Below, piece by piece: positions 59,380-64,000 of a DNA stretch of 64,000 nt. The stretch's first letter is position 1. The number at the start of each line of letters is the position of its first letter. The notes beneath the pieces are model-generated. The model worked only from the letters and a program-made list of their open reading frames with translations, did no database searches and had not been told where the DNA came from. This stretch comes from an uncultured Ulvibacter sp. (GTDB taxonomy: Bacteria > Bacteroidota > Bacteroidia > Flavobacteriales > Flavobacteriaceae): contig CAJXZB010000014.1 in NCBI GenBank assembly GCA_913063405.1, positions 1-64,000 on the forward strand, written 5' to 3'. Position numbers and translations under genes: made by a program.

Positions 59380-59937
59380 ATGAGTGATATTCATAAAAAC
59401 GTCGAAGAATCTCAGGTGACATTTTCAGAATTAATGCTTCCCTCCCACACTAATTTTAGTGGAAAGATACACGGAGGTTATATACTTTCCCTAATGGATC
59501 AAATTGCCTTTGCTTGTGCCTCAAAACACAGCAGGAATTATTGTGTGACGGCATCTGTTGATACCGTAGATTTTTTAAAACCTGTGAAAGTTGGTGAAAT
59601 GGTATTGATGAAAGCTTCTGTAAATTATGTGGGTAAGACTTCAATGGTTATTGGTATTCGAGTAGAAACAGAGAATATTCATACGGGGCTTAAAAAACAC
59701 TGCAATTCCTCTTACTTTACGATGGTGGCTAAGGATAAATCTGGAAAAAGTGTTTCAGTTCCTGGACTAATTTTAGACTCAGAAATAGAAATAAGACGTT
59801 TTATTAAAAGTGCGAGACGTTCAGAACGAAAAAGAAATAGAAAGAATGAATTTATAGATTCTAAATTCGACGTGAATTCCTACATGGAGGAATTGAAAAA
59901 TTACAATGTAATCGTTCCCTTTAGATCTAAAAATTAA
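59380..59937 (+). CDS. Acyl-CoA thioesterase, hotdog fold
   Basis: 185 aa. Hotdog-fold landmarks: SELMLPSHTNFSGKIHGGYI with the catalytic Asn/Gly-rich turn, LSLMDQIAFACASKHSRN, VTASVDTVDFLKPVKVGEM and VNYVGKTSMVIGIRVETEN. It hydrolyses acyl-CoAs to free acid and CoA in the cytoplasm. The last 40 residues are a basic extension (SARRSERKRNRKN) beyond the usual YciA length. Its stop overlaps that of the convergent DUF5777 gene by 4 bases. Confidence 0.92.
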   Translation: MSDIHKNVEESQVTFSELMLPSHTNFSGKIHGGYILSLMDQIAFACASKHSRNYCVTASVDTVDFLKPVKVGEMVLMKASVNYVGKTSMVIGIRVETENIHTGLKKHCNSSYFTMVAKDKSGKSVSVPGLILDSEIEIRRFIKSARRSERKRNRKNEFIDSKFDVNSYMEELKNYNVIVPFRSKN

Positions 59938-60818
59938 AAGACACGGCTTATGTTAAACCCAAAGAATATATCGCCATCGGTCCAATCACCTTGACCATTT
60001 ACGATAAAACCTTCTTCAAACATCGCCTGAGCGTTAGTAAAATGCATTTGAAATACATGTCCTCCGGTTTCAATATCAACACCAACAGATAATGGGTTTC
60101 TGAAATTCGAGTTTTTATTTCTATTTAAATGAACAGCGTAATCAACATTTACACTCCAACGGCTAGCAATTTTATACCTTCCCCCTAGTCCAACTGCAAA
60201 CTGATTTGGATCTTCATCAAAAGTTAAAGTGCCTGTAGAAACTACTTCTACGCTCCTTGTAGCGAGATTTTCATGTATAAAAGTAGGTGCTATCAACAAT
60301 GAGAAAGATTCGCTAAATTTTCTAGAAATTAGCAATTGTGTGGTATACGTCAATCTATCCGTAAATTCTATGTTTGGAAATTGATCTTTATCTAAAGCAG
60401 TATTTGCTGTAATTAGGTTATACCCTGTAAGAGTTACAGGAAACCCTTCTTTCTCCTGATGCTTAAGTCGGTATTTGGCGTGTACTCCGTATTTTTTCAT
60501 AAAGGAGCTTCTTGCAACTCCAATATTTAACCAGTCATTAAAACCGTAGATAAATTTAAGCTGAGTAACAGCATTGTCCAAACCAAAAAAATCATCAAAA
60601 CCATATTTAACAGAACCGAAACGATGTGCTACCACAAAAAAGAAATCTCCTTTACTTGCTAGTTTCGTTGATTCCATGTTGACAATTTTAAGTCCTTTGA
60701 AAGCCGACACGACTGTTTTGTCCTCAACCACTTCACTTTCTAACTCACCAAGAAGGTCGTCCTGAGCAATAAGTTGTAACGGAATGAATAACAAGAATAA
60801 GATGGTAATTTTCCTCAT
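59934..60818 (-). CDS. DUF5777 family outer-membrane beta-barrel protein
   Basis: 294 aa. Signal peptide ending IPLQLIAQ, then alternating strands typical of a small barrel (GDFFFVVAHRFGSVKYGFDD, LKFIYGFNDWLNIGVARSSF, FAVGLGGRYKIASRWSVNVD), ending in aromatic FGFNISRVF. The family is found in Bacteroidota next to YceI and heme lipoprotein genes, as here. Transport or structural role unknown. Last gene of a four-gene minus-strand group (62141 to 59934). Confidence 0.87.
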   Translation of the reverse strand: MRKITILFLLFIPLQLIAQDDLLGELESEVVEDKTVVSAFKGLKIVNMESTKLASKGDFFFVVAHRFGSVKYGFDDFFGLDNAVTQLKFIYGFNDWLNIGVARSSFMKKYGVHAKYRLKHQEKEGFPVTLTGYNLITANTALDKDQFPNIEFTDRLTYTTQLLISRKFSESFSLLIAPTFIHENLATRSVEVVSTGTLTFDEDPNQFAVGLGGRYKIASRWSVNVDYAVHLNRNKNSNFRNPLSVGVDIETGGHVFQMHFTNAQAMFEEGFIVNGQGDWTDGDIFFGFNISRVF

Positions 60819-60825
60819 TTACAGT

Positions 60826-61203
60826 TTATTTAATTATTGTACACTGATCTAGTTTCACAATCTCAAAAAGATCATCATACCCAATACATCGTCCTTTAAT
60901 AGTCATTTTACTACCTTCAACCAAACCAACAGATCCATCTATTAGGCTACAATGCACACCAGAATCTAAGGTCACTGTTCCTTCTTCAACCTGAGTGATT
61001 AATCCATTTACTGTAATGGTTGTATTTAAAAGCTCATCCCCATCATTGGTTTTGTAACGTTCCAATAAATAAGAGGCAGAAATCTCTAGTTTCGAAGTCT
61101 CAGAACTTATATCTCGATGTTCTTTATACATATAATTATATGCAAAATACCCCCCAGCTAGGAGCAGTAATACCGCTAATAACAAACGTCTTCTTTTATT
61201 CAT
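60826..61203 (-). CDS. OB-fold (tRNA_anti-like) membrane-anchored protein
   Basis: 125 aa. An N-terminal helix (LLLAVLLLLAGGYFAYNY) is followed by an OB-fold of the tRNA_anti-like type: ELLNTTITVNGLITQVEEGT, VTLDSGVHCSLID and MTIKGRCIGYDDLFEIVKLD. It probably faces the periplasm. No catalytic residues. It lies 7 bases upstream of the DUF5777 gene, probably in one operon with YceI and the heme lipoprotein. Confidence 0.82.
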   Translation of the reverse strand: MNKRRRLLLAVLLLLAGGYFAYNYMYKEHRDISSETSKLEISASYLLERYKTNDGDELLNTTITVNGLITQVEEGTVTLDSGVHCSLIDGSVGLVEGSKMTIKGRCIGYDDLFEIVKLDQCTIIK

Positions 61204-61218
61204 AAGATCTAAATTATG

Positions 61219-61767
61219 TTATTTTTTTAGAGAAAACACAGCTACAACATTAATATCTTCTGCAATTTTACTACTAACTATTTTTGGGATTTTTATATTG
61301 AATTCTTCAGGTTTAAGCACAAATTCAAGGCTTACAGTAACACAGTCATCTACCAAACTAATCATAGCAGGAACCTCAATTTCCTTAGCTTCCCCGTGCA
61401 GGTTTATTGTTCCAACAAAGAGGTACTCCTTTTTACTAGCCGATAATCCTGAAATGTCAAAGCCTTTTATCTTTCCTTTAAAAGTAGATTTTGGGTATTT
61501 TGAAGATTCAATATAATTCTCATTGAAATGCTCTTCCATAAGGGCAACTTTAAATCTGAAGCCTTTTACCAAAGCCAGTGCTGCAAATTCACCTGTTTCC
61601 GATTTTAATATTGCGCTTACTCCGCTGTTTTTTGCCTTTACCTCTTCAAAAGAAGGGACAGAAGCCTCAAATTGTATTTCTCCCGATTTGGTAACATATC
61701 TTCCTTGCGCTTGCAAAGTTGATAAACTACATAATAAAATAACTAAAAGTGTGATTCTTGTTTTCAT
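61219..61767 (-). CDS. YceI family periplasmic protein
   Basis: 182 aa with a signal peptide ending TLQAQ. The lipocalin-like YceI fold is indicated by YVTKSGEIQFEASVPSFEEV, the motif FNENYIESSKYPKSTFKGKI, and FVGTINLHGEAKEIEVPAMI. YceI proteins bind isoprenoid quinones or similar lipids in the periplasm. It follows the heme-type lipoprotein gene by 5 bases, suggesting a shared redox or quinone role. Confidence 0.9.
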   Translation of the reverse strand: MKTRITLLVILLCSLSTLQAQGRYVTKSGEIQFEASVPSFEEVKAKNSGVSAILKSETGEFAALALVKGFRFKVALMEEHFNENYIESSKYPKSTFKGKIKGFDISGLSASKKEYLFVGTINLHGEAKEIEVPAMISLVDDCVTVSLEFVLKPEEFNIKIPKIVSSKIAEDINVVAVFSLKK

Positions 61768-61772
61768 ATCAA

Positions 61773-62141
61773 TTAATTTTCTAAAAGTCCATCTTCATTC
61801 CATTGCACAATCAAATCAATACTTTGTTGCGACAACCTTGGACCTCCTAATGGCATTAAACCATTGGCTCCATCATTTCTGCTTATCCTATCTATCAAAC
61901 CTCTATTCAAAATCGCGTTCATAACATCATTAAATGAACTTAATGACATTGGAGCTCCGTTTTGCGGTGGATTAGAGTGACAGTTTAAACAATTATCATT
62001 AAAAATTGAAGTCACGTCTTGATAGGTCACAACAATTGGACCGATTTCATCCACTATTGGGACTAAATCATCCATCGTATGACTAGTACATCCAGAAACT
62101 AGCATCCCTCCTATTATAAGAAATGGAATTATTTTTTTCAT
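61773..62141 (-). CDS. Lipoprotein with a cytochrome-c-type CxxCH motif
   Basis: 122 aa. Lipobox MLVSGCTSH. A single heme-binding motif CLNCH lies in FNDNCLNCHSNPPQNGAPM (about 50-68), and a possible distal Met is in GLMPLGGPRLS. The order fits a small monoheme cytochrome-like domain of the type fused to or found beside YceI proteins in Bacteroidota. It probably sits at the envelope as an electron carrier or heme-based sensor. First gene of the group ending at 59934. Confidence 0.82.
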   Translation of the reverse strand: MKKIIPFLIIGGMLVSGCTSHTMDDLVPIVDEIGPIVVTYQDVTSIFNDNCLNCHSNPPQNGAPMSLSSFNDVMNAILNRGLIDRISRNDGANGLMPLGGPRLSQQSIDLIVQWNEDGLLEN

Positions 62142-62292
62142 TGGTACCGATTTAAAAGTTTAATAAGAGTTGTTTTATTTTAATATTGATAATCTAAGAA
62201 ATTACCTTGGATAAAGTTAATAAAAACTTTTGGCAGTTAATACTATAACAAGCATAACATTAAAAACCCTACTAGGCATGTAGAGTAAAAGA

Positions 62293-64000
62293 TTACTTAC
62301 TTAGATACATTTTTCTACGAGAATATAGGTCATAAAAAACATCATCCTTCAAACTATCGATAAAAAGAATACTCTCTCCAGTACTTTTCATTTCAGGCCC
62401 AAGTTGCTTATTTACATTTGGAAATTTATCGAAACTAAAAACTGGCTGCTTAATTGCATAACCCTCCAGCTTCGGATCAAAATTGAAATCCGTTACCTTG
62501 TTGTACCCTAACATCACCTTAGTGGCATAATTCACATAGGGCTCACCGTAAGCCTTTGCAATAAACGGTACAGTTCTAGAAGCCCTTGGGTTAGCTTCGA
62601 TTATATATACCATATCATCTTTTACCGCAAATTGGATGTTTATAAGTCCAACAGTGTTAAGTGCTAAGGCTATATTCTTAGTATGGTCCTTTATTTGTTG
62701 CATCACAAACTCTCCTAAATTGAAAGGAGGCAAAGTAGCATTTGAATCGCCTGAATGTATACCACAGGGTTCAATATGCTCCATTATACCTATGATATAT
62801 ATGTTCTCACCATCACAGATCGCATCAGCTTCGGCCTCTATAGCACCATCAAGATAATGATCTAAAAGTAACTTATTGTTAGGTATTTTCCGAAGTAAAT
62901 CAACTACGTGTTCCTCTAGTTCTTGTTTGTTGATGACAATTTTCATTCCTTGCCCTCCGAGGACATATGACGGTCTAATTAATAAAGGGAAATCCAATTG
63001 ATCGGCAAGTGCAATTGCCTCTTCTGTTGTTTCGGCAACACCAAACTCTGGATAAGGAATCTTAAGATCTTTCAAAATATTAGAAAAGCTACCTCTATCT
63101 TCAGCTAAGTCCAATGCCTGAAAGCTAGTACCAAGTACTTTAATTCCGTAACGATCCAGTTTTTCAGCAAGCTTCAATGCTGTCTGTCCCCCTAATTGAA
63201 CTATAACACCTTCGGGCTTCTCATGTCTAATAATATCATAAATATGTTCCCAAAAAACAGGTTCAAAGTAAAGCTTATCGGCAACGTCAAAATCGGTAGA
63301 AACCGTCTCTGGATTACAATTAATCATGATGGTTTCATAACCAATTTCTGAAGCGGCAAGAACGCCATGCACACAGCAGTAATCAAATTCAATTCCCTGT
63401 CCTATTCGGTTTGGGCCGGATCCTAGTACAATTATTTTCTTTTTATCTGTAACTATACTATCATTTTCAGCATAGGAATTTCCATCCGCCATTTCCATAT
63501 CATTCTCAAAAGTCGAGTAGTAATATGGAGTCTGCGCTTTAAATTCTGCAGCACAGGTATCAACTAGTTTATAAACTCGTTGTACCTTTAGTTCTTCTCT
63601 TTTGCTATATACCTCACTTTCTAAGCATTTTAGCATATGGGCAATTTGACGATCTCCATATCCTTTTTGCTTTGCCTCTAACAATAATTCCCTCGGAAGA
63701 GTTTCTAAGGTAAAGGTTGTCATTTCTTTTTCAAGCATATACAGTTCTTCGTATTGACGAAGGAACCACATATCAATTTTTGTTATCTCATGAATTCTAC
63801 TCAATGGAATACCAATCTGAATAGCATCATAAATGACAAATACGCGATCCCAGCTGGCGTGCTTCAGCTTATCGAGGATTTGCTCGTAATCTTTATAGCT
63901 TTTCCCATCGGCACCTAACCCATTTCGTTTAATCTCCAAGGACTGCGTTGCTTTATGCAGGGCTTCCTGAAAAGATCTACCAATTCCCATTACTTCACCA
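62293..64000 (-). CDS. carB: Carbamoyl-phosphate synthase large subunit, 3' part (runs off the right edge)
   Basis: About 568 C-terminal residues; the frame stays open through 64000, so the first ATG at 63990 is internal (GEVMGIGRSFQEAL). It contains the middle oligomerisation domain and the second ATP-grasp half: KKKIIVLGSGPNRIGQGIEF, FPLLIRPSYVLGGQGMKIVI, FNLGEFVMQQ, INIQFAVKDDMVYIIEANPR and ASRTVPFIAKAYGEPYVNYA. It stops soon after FIDSLKDDVFYDLYSRR, so the C-terminal MGS-like allosteric domain of the E. coli enzyme is absent, as is usual in Bacteroidota. It makes carbamoyl phosphate for arginine and pyrimidines. Confidence 0.96.
   Translation of the reverse strand, partial: GEVMGIGRSFQEALHKATQSLEIKRNGLGADGKSYKDYEQILDKLKHASWDRVFVIYDAIQIGIPLSRIHEITKIDMWFLRQYEELYMLEKEMTTFTLETLPRELLLEAKQKGYGDRQIAHMLKCLESEVYSKREELKVQRVYKLVDTCAAEFKAQTPYYYSTFENDMEMADGNSYAENDSIVTDKKKIIVLGSGPNRIGQGIEFDYCCVHGVLAASEIGYETIMINCNPETVSTDFDVADKLYFEPVFWEHIYDIIRHEKPEGVIVQLGGQTALKLAEKLDRYGIKVLGTSFQALDLAEDRGSFSNILKDLKIPYPEFGVAETTEEAIALADQLDFPLLIRPSYVLGGQGMKIVINKQELEEHVVDLLRKIPNNKLLLDHYLDGAIEAEADAICDGENIYIIGIMEHIEPCGIHSGDSNATLPPFNLGEFVMQQIKDHTKNIALALNTVGLINIQFAVKDDMVYIIEANPRASRTVPFIAKAYGEPYVNYATKVMLGYNKVTDFNFDPKLEGYAIKQPVFSFDKFPNVNKQLGPEMKSTGESILFIDSLKDDVFYDLYSRRKMYLSK

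Overview
The window looks like chromosome of a marine-type Flavobacteriaceae (Bacteroidota). Three things point there: AT-rich DNA; promoters with the Bacteroidota -7 box TAnnTTTG (best example upstream of rpsF, TTG-N19-TATTTTTG); and typical family content, including a T9SS C-terminal domain, DUF6443/RHS proteins, DUF6495 beside rplI, DUF4252 pairs behind an ECF sigma factor, DUF5777, and a CarB without the C-terminal MGS-like domain.

Layout. 1-2500: Crp/Fnr regulator, a lipoprotein with a duplicated domain, and a TlpA-type thioredoxin. 2505-3287: two gene remnants meeting end to end. 3289-7727: minus-strand carotenoid operon (CarH-like B12-binding MerR regulator, crtI, crtB, crtZ, fused lycopene cyclase crtYcd), pointing to zeaxanthin-type pigment under light/B12 control. 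7850-7933: tRNA-Leu(GAG). 8077-11356: a small accessory stretch with an XRE regulator, an unknown small gene, a TPR/HTH sensor, and IS256 and leucine-rich-repeat gene fragments. 11454-32463: mostly housekeeping genes (hisS, rpsF-rpsR-rplI, priA, nadC, rlmH, a DEAD-box helicase, rdgB, trmH-like, Sir2, purB), with two adjacent genes (22.5-23.4 kb) that carry in-frame stop codons.

32.5-48.1 kb is the most unusual part. It is a polymorphic-toxin (RHS) locus read on the minus strand. Two large exported proteins come first (1176 and 1405 aa). They are followed by a 5'-truncated RHS copy with a colicin-D-like tip and a small putative immunity gene, an orphan toxin-tip remnant with its own candidate immunity gene, and an RHS-core fragment with a HINT-domain tip and a membrane protein. 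Last comes a short RHS-core stub cut off by a frameshifted IS6-family element. A 436-bp near-identical core block shared by two of these units would let tips be exchanged by recombination.

48.6-50.7 kb: ECF sigma factor, anti-sigma-like protein and two DUF4252 proteins. 50.8-52.2 kb: S41 peptidase lipoprotein. 52.3-57.5 kb: cobalamin uptake, with a btuB-like receptor behind a cobalamin riboswitch and a divergent btuF-btuC-btuD set; this connects logically to the B12-dependent regulator of the carotenoid operon. 57.6-62.1 kb: rmuC, a thioesterase, and a DUF5777/OB-fold/YceI/heme-lipoprotein cluster. 62.3 kb to the right edge: the 3' part of carB.

No rRNA, CRISPR array, prophage or replication origin was seen.
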